DNA from: Telluria beijingensis
GTDB taxonomy: Bacteria > Pseudomonadota > Gammaproteobacteria > Burkholderiales > Burkholderiaceae_D
Direction of reading: 5' to 3'
Assembly: GCF_030770395.1 (NCBI RefSeq)
Contig: NZ_CP132480.1
Coordinates: 4,516,870-4,580,869, forward strand
Length of the DNA: 64,000 nucleotides
Positions 51,091-59,215 of the stretch are shown one piece after another (the first letter of the stretch is position 1; every line of letters starts with the position of its first letter). Both the position numbers and the translations under genes were made by a program. A model generated the notes under the pieces. That model was not told where the DNA came from and ran no database searches. It saw only the letters and a list, made by a program, of their open reading frames with translations.

Positions 51091-51999
51091 TCAGTGATCC
51101 CAGAACACCGGCACCCAGCGGAAGTTGTCGCCATCGAGCGCCACCCGGCCCACCGAAGGAAAAGGCAGGTGGGTGGCGACCAGCAGCGCGCCATTGTCCG
51201 CCAGTTCGCGGAACAGCTTGACGCGCACCCGGGTCGCTTCCTCGGGATCGTGCTCGAAGCCGTTATGCCAGTCGGGATGCTCGAAACCGACCGGGAACAT
51301 GGCGTCGCCGGCGAACATCAGGCGCTGGCCGTTCGATTCGACGTCGACCACGCAGTGGCCCGGCGTATGGCCGCCGGTACGGCGCGCGACCACGCCCGGC
51401 GCCACTTCGTGGCGTTCCTCGAAGACGTGCAGGCGGTCGCGGTACTTGTCCATGAACTGGTTGGCGGTGGAACGCAGCACGTCCGGCACCGGCGCCGGCA
51501 TGTCGGTATGCGTGAAGTCGGGCGTGGCCCAGAATGCGACTTCGGCGGCGCACACGTGGATGCGCAGGTCGGGGCGCAGGCGCTCCTTCAGTCCATCGAC
51601 CAGCAGGCCGCCGATATGGTCCATGTGCATATGGGTGATGACGATATCGGTGACGGATCCCAGGTCGATGCCGGCCGACTCCAGCCGGTGCGGCGTCTGG
51701 CCGGCGCGCGGGAAGCCGAGGAATTGCGAACCCAGGCCGGTATCGACCAGCACCACCTGGTCGCCGCTCGTGGCCACCAGCACGTTGAGCGGCCAGTCGA
51801 AGAAGTCCGGCGGCAGGAACATATGGTCGAGCCAGACTCCCAGCGCGGCCGGCTCGGCGTTGGTGGCCATGGTGACGGCCGGCAATGGCAGCACGCCGTC
51901 GCTGACCACCAGCACGTCGATCTCGCCGATCTGCAGTGCGTAGCGCGAAGGGACCAGCTCTTCGGCGCCGGGACGGGTCGTTTTGTCTCTTGCATTCAT
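51091..51999 (-). CDS. Metallo-beta-lactamase-fold hydrolase
   Basis: Predicted 302-residue MBL-fold enzyme, no signal peptide, so probably cytoplasmic. Zinc motif THMHMDHIGG near residue 122, then GGHTPGHCVVDV (His) , FAGDAMFP (bridging Asp) and THLPFPSVGRV (last His). The overall plan matches quorum-quenching lactonase-like and other lactone or ester hydrolases. AAGGAG precedes the ATG. It forms a unit of its own, ended by the terminator at 51022-51050. Lactonase is one option; the substrate is unknown. Confidence 0.87.
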   Translation of the reverse strand: MNARDKTTRPGAEELVPSRYALQIGEIDVLVVSDGVLPLPAVTMATNAEPAALGVWLDHMFLPPDFFDWPLNVLVATSGDQVVLVDTGLGSQFLGFPRAGQTPHRLESAGIDLGSVTDIVITHMHMDHIGGLLVDGLKERLRPDLRIHVCAAEVAFWATPDFTHTDMPAPVPDVLRSTANQFMDKYRDRLHVFEERHEVAPGVVARRTGGHTPGHCVVDVESNGQRLMFAGDAMFPVGFEHPDWHNGFEHDPEEATRVRVKLFRELADNGALLVATHLPFPSVGRVALDGDNFRWVPVFWDH

Positions 52000-52154
52000 G
52001 GTGACATCTCCTTGATGGTAGCCCCCTGGATGGGCGAGGCCAGTCGGGCGACTGGCAGCGTGATGTCATCCTAAGCAGCCCGCGGGCCGCCCGCTAGGCC
52101 CGCGGGCGGGCTCACGGTGTTGACTGAAACGCACCAAAGCCGGCGCCGGCCCGG

Positions 52155-52403
52155 CTAGGTCTTGCCGGCGGCACGGGCCCCGGCCCTCCCGGCCCGATAT
52201 TCGGCGGTAGTCACTCCGCCGACGCCCCAGTTGTCCATCTCGACCTCGTCGATCACGACGAAGGTCGTGGCCGGCGCCTTGCCCATCACTTCGTACAGCA
52301 GGTCGCTGACGCCCTTGATGAGCGCGCGCTTCTGTTCCAGCGTGGTGGCGCTAGCGCCCGGCGCGGTGCCCTCCCGGGTCACCTTGATGTTCACGTAGGG
52401 CAT
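52155..52403 (-). CDS. 4-Oxalocrotonate tautomerase-like protein
   Basis: Predicted 82-residue tautomerase. After Met removal the chain starts with Pro (MPYVNIKVTREG), the catalytic base of this superfamily. KRALIKGVSDLLYEVMGK is the usual helix, and TTFVVIDEVEMDNWGVGG follows. It lies one base after the stop of the SDR gene, so the two are co-transcribed. Longer than the classic 62-residue enzyme by a Gly/Ala-rich tail. Acts on enol/keto acids; precise substrate not visible. Confidence 0.85.
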   Translation of the reverse strand: MPYVNIKVTREGTAPGASATTLEQKRALIKGVSDLLYEVMGKAPATTFVVIDEVEMDNWGVGGVTTAEYRAGRAGARAAGKT

Positions 52404-52404
52404 G

Positions 52405-53115
52405 TCAGGCTCCCGCGACCTGGCCGCCGTCGACGTGCAGGATCTCGCCGGTGACGAAGCCCGCATCCTCGAGGTAGAGCACGGCCTGCGCCACGTCGTC
52501 CACTTCGCCCAGCCGCTTCATCGGGTGGAAGGCGGCCAGCGCCGCATGCGATTCGGGCGCGTGCATCGGGGTCTTGATGATCCCGGGCGAGACCGCGTTG
52601 ACGCGGATATTGCGCGTCGCGTACTCGATCGCGAGACTGCGCGTGGCCGCGGCCAGGCCACCCTTGCTCAGCGAGGCCAGCACCGACGGCACCTGCGAAT
52701 TGGCGTGGTCGACGAGGGTGGTGGTGATCTGCACGATGTGGCCGCCGCCCTGCTCCAGCATCGCCGGAATGACCTGCCGGGTCATGTGATAGAAGCCGGC
52801 CACGTTGGTGGCCAGCACCTCGTCGTACTGCTGCTGGATGTAGTCCGTGAATGCGCTGGCGACGAAGATGCCTGCGTTGTTGACCAGGGTGTCGATCCGG
52901 CCAAAGCGCGTGAGCGCCAGGTCGACCACCTTGCGCGCGGTGGCCGGGTCGCCGATATCGCCGGCCACCGTGAGGTAGTCGGGGTCGTTCGAGGTCTGGA
53001 TCGAGCGCGAGGTGCCGACCACGCGGTAGCCGCGCTCCCGGAATGCGCGGGCGATGCCCGCGCCCAGGCCCTGCGAGGCGCCGGTGACGATCGCGACTTT
53101 GTGATGATGGCTCAT
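52405..53115 (-). CDS. SDR-fold protein lacking the catalytic tyrosine
   Basis: Predicted 236-residue SDR. Cofactor motif TGASQGLGAG at about residues 11-20, Asp in AGDIGD, NNAGIF and the C-terminal VSPGIIKTPM and HVDGGQ are normal. In the active site, however, the Ser is in a TTT stretch (QITTTLV) and the YxxxK position reads ALASLSK-like (VPSVLASLSKGG): Lys is kept, Tyr is Ala. It may be a non-oxidoreductive relative or use another residue. AAGGG lies before the ATG. Operon with the tautomerase; divergent from the LysR gene 99 bp away, which probably regulates it. Confidence 0.83.
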   Translation of the reverse strand: MSHHHKVAIVTGASQGLGAGIARAFRERGYRVVGTSRSIQTSNDPDYLTVAGDIGDPATARKVVDLALTRFGRIDTLVNNAGIFVASAFTDYIQQQYDEVLATNVAGFYHMTRQVIPAMLEQGGGHIVQITTTLVDHANSQVPSVLASLSKGGLAAATRSLAIEYATRNIRVNAVSPGIIKTPMHAPESHAALAAFHPMKRLGEVDDVAQAVLYLEDAGFVTGEILHVDGGQVAGA

Positions 53116-53214
53116 GGTAGTTCCCTTTCTCGGAATAGCCCGGGATCGTTTGCCCCGGCGCCAGGACCAAGATAGTCCCCGGCCGCCTGTTCGAAAATCC
53201 GCTATTCTTGATCA

Positions 53215-54102
53215 ATGACTGAGAAAAAACGCACAGAGCCCGACTGGCAGGACATCCGCGTGTTCCTGGCGCTGGGACGCTACGGGAGCCTGTCGGCCGC
53301 CGCCCGCGCGCTGTCGACCAACCACTCGACGATCTCGCGCCGGCTGCATTCGCTCGAAGCCACGCTCGGCGAAAAGCTGGTGGAGCGCCGCCCCGGGGGC
53401 TACGTGCTGACCGCCGCCGGTACGCACGCGCTGGCCGCCGCCGACGCGATGGAATCGGCCGTGCATACCCTGGGACGCGGCCGGGCCGATGGCGCCCCGC
53501 GCGGCCTGGTGCGGGTGAATGCGCCGCCGGCCCTGTCCCAGGGCTTCCTGGTCGCCAGGCTGGCCCGGCTGCCGCTGCAACATCCCGGCATCGACATCGA
53601 CCTGGCCACCGACCTGCGATCGGTGAGCCTGGAGCGCCACGTGACCGATATCGCGATCCGGCTCGGGCGTCCGCAGGACGGCGACGTCCTCGCCCGGCCG
53701 CTGGGCCGGATGGGCTATGGTTTCTATGGCGTGCCGGCCCTGTGCGAACGCATCGAGCACGGCGAACAACCCGTGCTGGTCGGCTTCGACGAGGCCAACG
53801 CCTACCTGCCGGAAGCGGCCTGGCTGGCGCGCCACTTCCCGCGCGTGCGCACGGCGTTCCGGGCCAACAACCACGTGGCCCAGGCCACGGCGGCCGGCGC
53901 CGGCGTGGGCATCGCGCTGCTGCCCCACTACATCGGGCGCACCGCAACCGGGCTGCGCCCGTGCGCGCTGGACCTGGCGCCGCCGCCGCGCGAGATCTGG
54001 CTGCTGACCCGCCGGCAGGACCGCAAGGACCTCCCGATGCTTACCGTCGTCGACTACCTGGCCGAGACATTCGACGAGGCGCGGGCCCTGTTCGACGAGT
54101 GA
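53215..54102 (+). CDS. LysR-family regulator
   Basis: Predicted 295-residue LysR-type regulator. The N-terminal winged helix has DIRVFLALGRYGSLSAAARA and STNHSTISRRLHSLEATLGE (about residues 12-50). The effector domain follows with VRVNAPPALSQGFLVARLA and the C-terminal lobe GVGIALLPHYIG. Divergent from the SDR-tautomerase operon, the classic LysR arrangement. No ribosome site is evident before the ATG. The ligand is unknown. Confidence 0.92.
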   Translation: MTEKKRTEPDWQDIRVFLALGRYGSLSAAARALSTNHSTISRRLHSLEATLGEKLVERRPGGYVLTAAGTHALAAADAMESAVHTLGRGRADGAPRGLVRVNAPPALSQGFLVARLARLPLQHPGIDIDLATDLRSVSLERHVTDIAIRLGRPQDGDVLARPLGRMGYGFYGVPALCERIEHGEQPVLVGFDEANAYLPEAAWLARHFPRVRTAFRANNHVAQATAAGAGVGIALLPHYIGRTATGLRPCALDLAPPPREIWLLTRRQDRKDLPMLTVVDYLAETFDEARALFDE

Positions 54103-54184
54103 ACCGGCGCGCGGTGTTGGCTTCTTGCGCGGCGCAAGGTATGCTGCCGGGATTCCATTCCGCTAACCATCAAGAAAGAACACG

Positions 54185-54634
54185 ATGAAACACCTGCTGA
54201 CTTCCTGCGTCCTCGGCCTTGGATTGACGCTGGCCCTGGCCGGCTGCGACCGCAACCAGGCGCCTGCGGCCGCTTCGTCCGCTGCAGCCCCCGCCGTCGC
54301 CTTCCAGAAAATCGACACCATCCAGGGTAGCGGCCAGGAAGCCACGGCCGGCGCCACCGCCGTGGTCAACTACACCGGCTGGCTGTATGCGCCCGACACC
54401 GAGTCGCTGCGCGGCGCGCAGTTCGATTCCTCGGCCGGCCGCTCGCCGTTCAGCTTCCAGCTGGGCGCCGGCCAGGTGATCAAGGGCTGGGACGAAGGCG
54501 TGCAGGGCATGAAGGTCGGCGGCAAGCGCACCCTGATCCTGCCGCCCGAGATGGGTTATGGCGCCGGCGGTGCGGGTCCGATTCCGCCTAACGCCAGCCT
54601 GATCTTCGACGTCGAGCTGCTCGAAGTACGCTAA
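54185..54634 (+). CDS. FKBP-type peptidyl-prolyl isomerase lipoprotein
   Basis: Predicted 149-residue lipoprotein with lipobox LALAGC (Cys near 21). The FKBP domain (about 55-149) has [67 protein letters not shown] and the last strand FDVELLEV. Catalyses cis-trans proline isomerisation in the periplasm. The stop overlaps that of the convergent oxidase gene by 4 bp. Confidence 0.93.
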   Translation: MKHLLTSCVLGLGLTLALAGCDRNQAPAAASSAAAPAVAFQKIDTIQGSGQEATAGATAVVNYTGWLYAPDTESLRGAQFDSSAGRSPFSFQLGAGQVIKGWDEGVQGMKVGGKRTLILPPEMGYGAGGAGPIPPNASLIFDVELLEVR

Positions 54635-55764
54635 GCCGCGAGCTGCTGCGGCCCGATCTCGGCTACCTTGCGCACGCCGGTCAGGACCATCGTCGTGCGC
54701 AAGTCCTTCTCCATGATCTGCAGCAGCCGTTCCACGCCGGCCTGGCCCCCGGTCGCCAGCGCATACACGAAGGCGCGGCCAATCAGGACGCTGTCGGCGC
54801 CCAGCGCCAGCATGCGGAACACGTCGGTGCCGGTGCGCACGCCGCCATCGGCGAAGATCGTCAACCTGTCCTTCACCGCCGCGGCGATCGCCGGCAGCGC
54901 CTGAGCGCTCGACGGCGCGCCATCGAGCTGGCGCCCGCCATGGTTCGACACCACGATGCCGTCGGCGCCGAAGGCCAGCGCATCGCGCGCGTCGTCGGGA
55001 TCGAGGATGCCCTTGATCACCAGCTTGCCCTTCCACTCGTCGCGGATCCACTGCAGGTCGGGCCAAGCGATGCCCGGATCGAAATTCGCGCCCAGCCAGC
55101 CGATGTAGTCGGCCAGGCCGGTAGCGCTGCCGCGGTAGGCCGAGATATTCCCCAGGTCGTGCGGACGCCCGTGCAGGCCGACATCCCAGGCCCAGCGCGG
55201 ATGCAGCATGGCCTGCAGCACGCGCCGCAGCGGTCCGTTCGGCCCGCTCATGCCGCTGTGGGCGTCGCGATAGCGCGCGCCCGGCACCGGCATGTCCACC
55301 GTGAACACGAGCGTGGTCGAGCCCAGCTCCCAGGCGCGGCGCATCACGTCGCGCATGAAACCGCGGTCCTTCAATACGTACAGCTGGAACCAGATCGGGT
55401 GCGACGCCTGGGCCGCCACCTCGGCCAGCGGGCACACCGACACGGTCGACTGGATGAAGGGGATGTTGCGCCGACAGGCCGCGCGCACTGCCTGCACTTC
55501 GCCGCGCCGGGCATACATGCCGGTCAGGCCGACCGGCGCCAGCGCGATCGGCAGGTCGTAGCGCTCGCCGAACAGTTCCACGCCCAGGTCGAGCTGCTCC
55601 GAGCCGCGCAGCACACGCTGGCGCAAGCCCACCAACTGCAGGTCGCCGACGTTGGCGCGCAGGGTCTGCTCGGCGCCGGCGCCGCCATCGAGGTAGTGGA
55701 ACAGGAAAGGCGGCAGCCGGCGGCGCGCGGCTTCGCGGAAATCGAGGGCGGACGAGATGATCAT
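54631..55764 (-). CDS. lldD: FMN-dependent alpha-hydroxy-acid oxidase/dehydrogenase, LldD-like
   Basis: Predicted 377-residue FMN enzyme of the L-lactate dehydrogenase/glycolate oxidase family. [20 protein letters not shown] at the N-terminus, [27 protein letters not shown], the active-site [10 protein letters not shown] (catalytic His, substrate Arg) near residue 265 and phosphate loop [20 protein letters not shown]. The start MIISSALDF is chosen by family alignment; upstream in-frame codons are Arg-rich. Probably oxidises L-lactate to pyruvate at the membrane; mandelate or glycolate are alternatives. Confidence 0.88.
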   Translation of the reverse strand: MIISSALDFREAARRRLPPFLFHYLDGGAGAEQTLRANVGDLQLVGLRQRVLRGSEQLDLGVELFGERYDLPIALAPVGLTGMYARRGEVQAVRAACRRNIPFIQSTVSVCPLAEVAAQASHPIWFQLYVLKDRGFMRDVMRRAWELGSTTLVFTVDMPVPGARYRDAHSGMSGPNGPLRRVLQAMLHPRWAWDVGLHGRPHDLGNISAYRGSATGLADYIGWLGANFDPGIAWPDLQWIRDEWKGKLVIKGILDPDDARDALAFGADGIVVSNHGGRQLDGAPSSAQALPAIAAAVKDRLTIFADGGVRTGTDVFRMLALGADSVLIGRAFVYALATGGQAGVERLLQIMEKDLRTTMVLTGVRKVAEIGPQQLAA

Positions 55765-55851
55765 GGTCGGGTGGCGCCGGCGCCGAGTGGAGCGATGCGG
55801 CAGTCTACGCTGCCGCACGCCGTGCTGTCCATTGCGCCGCGGCCCGCTGGT

Positions 55852-56463
55852 TCAGGGCGGACAGTCGCCCATGCCCGGCCAGTAGCCAAGCGATTCCACC
55901 GGCAGGACGGTGGTGGCGCGCGGCACCGCGACGCTGAAGCCGACCGCGGGTATGACCAGGCGCATGCGCGCCTGCTCGCAACTGGCCTGCTCGAGCGGGT
56001 CGCACACGCTGGCGCGCACGAAGCGGATGCAGTTGGCGGCGCGCGGATTGGCCATGCAGACGTGGCGATTACGCAGCGGGCAGGCCGGCAACTGGCCAGC
56101 TGGAATCGCCTGCAGCGCATCAAGCCCGCTGCCGGTTCCCGGGTCGGCCAGGAATTCGATGCGCACATGGCGGTCGGTGATCGGCGCCCCCAGCGGCAAC
56201 GTGCCGGGCGAGTCGCGCAGCACGGCCTGTTCGCGGATCCGCTGCAGGCGGTCCTGGTCGCGGAAGTTCGCGTGGATGGCGGCGTTCGCGGCCCGCCGCG
56301 TCACTTCCTGCGCCGTGTTGAACACATAGAACATGCGGGCGAATTCGACGATCCCGAACACCAGCAGCAGGAATATGCCGGCCACCAGGGCGAATTCGAC
56401 CAGGTGGCCGCCGTGCTGGCGCGCGGCGCGGCGGCAGGCATGTCGGGATTTAGTTGCCGGCAT
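55852..56463 (-). CDS. TadE-like pseudopilin
   Basis: Predicted 203-residue protein with a short basic N-terminus, then the TadE signature GGHLVEFALVAGIFLLLVFG at about residues 18-37 (Glu +5-like position in the hydrophobic stretch) and IVEFARMFYVFNTAQEVTRR. The C-terminal part has several Cys (CPLRNRHVC, CDPLEQASC). Starts within the last 14 nt of the upstream gene. TadE proteins are minor pseudopilins of Flp/Tad pili. Confidence 0.87.
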   Translation of the reverse strand: MPATKSRHACRRAARQHGGHLVEFALVAGIFLLLVFGIVEFARMFYVFNTAQEVTRRAANAAIHANFRDQDRLQRIREQAVLRDSPGTLPLGAPITDRHVRIEFLADPGTGSGLDALQAIPAGQLPACPLRNRHVCMANPRAANCIRFVRASVCDPLEQASCEQARMRLVIPAVGFSVAVPRATTVLPVESLGYWPGMGDCPP

Positions 56464-56908
56464 AGCGCATCCTGACGGTGGCCTGGATCAAGAGACCCCG
56501 GTCCCCGGTGTACACATCGTAGAAGAAGGTGTCCGCCAGGCGCACCCGGACGTCGACCAGCACGCCCTGTGGCGGACCGTCGCCGCAGGCCAGGCCATCG
56601 CACTGGACGCTGACCAGCGGCGTGGACGCCGGCCGCAGGTCGAGCAAGCCCTCGGCCACGATCGCACGCGCCACGCCCTCGGCGCGGGCCGCCAGGTCGG
56701 GCGAGTTCATCTCGCGCACCGGCACGGTGGACAGGTAGCGCGCGGCGCCATAGGCGCTCTTGTGGATCGCGCTGTAGTGCCAGTAATAGAAGGCGATGAA
56801 GAACGGCGCGATCGTCATGATGACCAGCATCGGCAGCATGATGGCCATCTCGATGGCGGCCACGCCGCACTGGCGCGCCCGCGCCCAGGCCGGTAGTTGG
56901 CGCGTCAT
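56450..56908 (-). CDS. TadE/TadF-like pseudopilin
   Basis: Predicted 152-residue protein, MTRQLPAWARARQCGVAAIE, with hydrophobic MAIMLPMLVIMTIAPFFIAF at about residues 21-40 preceded by Glu20, the TadE-type cleavage/assembly motif. A second half with CDGLACGD and VDVRVRLADTFFYDVY follows. Start overlaps the upstream stop (ATGA). Works with the TadE-like and TadG-like neighbours. Confidence 0.85.
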   Translation of the reverse strand: MTRQLPAWARARQCGVAAIEMAIMLPMLVIMTIAPFFIAFYYWHYSAIHKSAYGAARYLSTVPVREMNSPDLAARAEGVARAIVAEGLLDLRPASTPLVSVQCDGLACGDGPPQGVLVDVRVRLADTFFYDVYTGDRGLLIQATVRMRYAGN

Positions 56909-58413
56909 TCGAAGGTCTCCACCTTGCCGGCCAGGCGCCGCGCCGGCAGCAGGCCGGCGAATTCGGCATGCAGCGTCGTGGCCGTCGCCGGCACCGTCAT
57001 GAAGAAGCGGCCGACGCCCAGCACGGTGGCCGTCGCGTGAAAGCCGGGAGCGACCGGGCAGGACAGGAGCGGAATGTTCAGCAGCCGCCGCCCGCGCACG
57101 GCATGGGGCCGATTGGGCTGCGACGGCAGCGCCACGCTGGCGACTGCCACCGCCATGTAGGGATTCGGGGTCGGATAGTTGACGGCGACCGGCGCCGGCT
57201 TGTACAGGCTGCTCCAGTTGGCGGTCGAGAACGTGGGGTAGCCTGCATCGGGCTCGTCGTTCGCGTCCAGCCAGGACGCATAGGGCACTGCCTTCGCAAA
57301 AGTCCACAGTGGACCATAGGCCTCGGCGCCCTGCCCGGCCGGCATCTCGGGCAGGTCGGCCATCGTGCGCAGGCGGTCTGTTTCGCCGCTGGCGGGCGGC
57401 GCCTGCACCGCCGGCGGCGTCTTCATCCAGCCGACGCCGCCGCCGCTGCCAGCCTGGTAGGCCTTGACGTTGACGTCCGGCGGCGCGCCGCGGACCTCGC
57501 AGCGCACGTTGGCCGGTCCGTCGTAGAGGTCGAAGCGCGCATTGAGCTGCTGGTACAGTTCAGAGAGCGGAAATGGCCGGGCGACCCGGATCGTCCCGCC
57601 CAGCAAGCCGGGCACCCACATCTGGCCCGAGCACACGAAGGGGCGCACCGAGGCCGGCGAGATATGGGTGGTGGCGCTGTTCGCGCCCGGCCCCAGGTAG
57701 GGGTCGACCACGAAGTGCTCGGGCGTGGCGCCGTTGGGGTTCAGCCGCATCAGGTCATAGCTGATGCCGCGCCGGAAGCCATATTCCACCAGCTCGACCG
57801 AGTTCCCGCTGCTTCCCGTATTGTTGCGCGGCGCGGCCCGCTGGTCGGACATGGCGCAGATCGCCATCGGCAGCACCGGCACCGAGGTGCGGCCGGCGAT
57901 CGCGCTATCGGAGACGTCGATCGCGGCGAACGAGGTGGACAGCACCTGCAGCAGCACCGGCTCGAACACGCTGGCCGTCTCGCTCAAGGCAGCGGTATCG
58001 ACCCGCACGAAGTATTTCCTGGCCGGCGCGCGCCTGGCGCTGGCGGCGTCGACCCAGGTCGCGCCGCGCGGATGGTCGGCAAAGCGAAGCGCCGCATCCG
58101 ACCAGGTAAAACGGCCCGCGCCATGCTGGTAGCGCCGCAGGCGTATGGCTTCTTCGGCCCGCGCCAGCGCCTGGTCGATGCCCGCCGGGCTGCCGTCGAC
58201 TTCGCGGGCCGCGGCCAGCGCGGCGATAGTCGCCATCTGGTGCAGCTCGATCTTGCGGTTGTAGATCTGGGACATCTCGACCGCCATGCCGCACACGCCC
58301 ACCATCAGGACCAGCGCGCCGGCCGACATCAGGGCGACCGATCCGGCTTGCCGACCTGGGGCGCGCACGCGCGGCGCCAACTTCGTCCTTCCAACAATAT
58401 TTCCCATCATCAT
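56905..58413 (-). CDS. TadG-like Flp-pilus assembly protein
   Basis: Predicted 502-residue protein, one N-terminal membrane segment (GSVALMSAGALVLMVGVCGM, about residues 24-43) followed by AVEMSQIYNRKIELHQMATIAALAAAR, the typical N-terminal region of TadG-like proteins (TadE-like anchor plus helical region). The rest is a large exported domain with Cys and Pro-rich parts, no von Willebrand motif seen. First gene of the three-gene pseudopilin operon; the ATPase, platform and secretin genes of a tad locus are absent from the window. Confidence 0.82.
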   Translation of the reverse strand: MMMGNIVGRTKLAPRVRAPGRQAGSVALMSAGALVLMVGVCGMAVEMSQIYNRKIELHQMATIAALAAAREVDGSPAGIDQALARAEEAIRLRRYQHGAGRFTWSDAALRFADHPRGATWVDAASARRAPARKYFVRVDTAALSETASVFEPVLLQVLSTSFAAIDVSDSAIAGRTSVPVLPMAICAMSDQRAAPRNNTGSSGNSVELVEYGFRRGISYDLMRLNPNGATPEHFVVDPYLGPGANSATTHISPASVRPFVCSGQMWVPGLLGGTIRVARPFPLSELYQQLNARFDLYDGPANVRCEVRGAPPDVNVKAYQAGSGGGVGWMKTPPAVQAPPASGETDRLRTMADLPEMPAGQGAEAYGPLWTFAKAVPYASWLDANDEPDAGYPTFSTANWSSLYKPAPVAVNYPTPNPYMAVAVASVALPSQPNRPHAVRGRRLLNIPLLSCPVAPGFHATATVLGVGRFFMTVPATATTLHAEFAGLLPARRLAGKVETFE

Positions 58414-58539
58414 GCACCCATATACCGTCTACCTGACGCGAGCGTCGATACGGTTCATGATAGTGATCGAACGCGCGCTCCGATTGCGCTCGACCAAGTG
58501 TCATGCGATATGGATTCCGGGCACTGCTCAGTGGCCAAC

Positions 58540-59196
58540 TCAGTGGCCAGACATCGTGCTCCCGGCCTGCCGCAACTGGCGCGCCGTCGGCTCAGGCACA
58601 GCCTCGCGCCGCCGCGACGCGCGCAGTGCGCGCAGCGCCGCCGGGCCTGGGCCCTCCATCAGGAACAGGACTTCCGATTCGGTGTAGGCGGGATCCCAGT
58701 GGATGTTCTCGGGCACATGGCAGTGGCCATAATGGCCCGATTCCGTGCGCCAGGTGTCCGGGTCGCGGTTGTGGCGGCCCGGATCCCGGCCATCTACTGC
58801 GGGCTTGGGCAATCCATTGGGCCAGCGCCGGGCGACGTCATGGGTGGCCTCGATCCAGCGGCACAGCCGCGCGACGTTGTGCAGGGTCGCGCCCTGCTTC
58901 GGCAGGTGGGCGAAACCCACCACCTCGATCTGGACCGCGGACAGCAGATTGGTCTCCAGCGGCTGCGCGCGCTCGTTGCGCAGCGCGCGCGCAGCAAAGG
59001 CGGTGTCGATATGCTGGTAGATGCCCAGGTGGTCCACCGTGAAATGCGGATCGACCCGCCGCGCGCGGTAGGTATCGAAGGCGCCGCGCGCCGTGCTACC
59101 CTCGGTGGTGTGGTGGACGATGCGGAACGGCCCGGCCGTGTAGGGACCGGCGCCGCCGCTGATCGCGACCTGGCTGGCGAAGGGGCAACGGGCCAT
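58540..59196 (-). CDS. N-acetylmuramoyl-L-alanine amidase-like protein
   Basis: Predicted 218-residue protein with an amidase-2-like plan: RIVHHTTEGSTARG (first zinc His), RRVDPHFTVDHLGIYQHID, AVQIEVVGFAH and HYGHCHVPENIHWDP (later His and catalytic residues). No signal peptide is visible, unlike typical cell-wall amidases, so it may be cytosolic or exported by another route. A GC-rich tail has no clear domain. It follows the FAD oxidoreductase by 19 nt. Cell-wall recycling or lysis are possible roles. Confidence 0.75.
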   Translation of the reverse strand: MARCPFASQVAISGGAGPYTAGPFRIVHHTTEGSTARGAFDTYRARRVDPHFTVDHLGIYQHIDTAFAARALRNERAQPLETNLLSAVQIEVVGFAHLPKQGATLHNVARLCRWIEATHDVARRWPNGLPKPAVDGRDPGRHNRDPDTWRTESGHYGHCHVPENIHWDPAYTESEVLFLMEGPGPAALRALRASRRREAVPEPTARQLRQAGSTMSGH

Positions 59197-59215
59197 CGGC
59201 GCCTTTCGATGCGGG

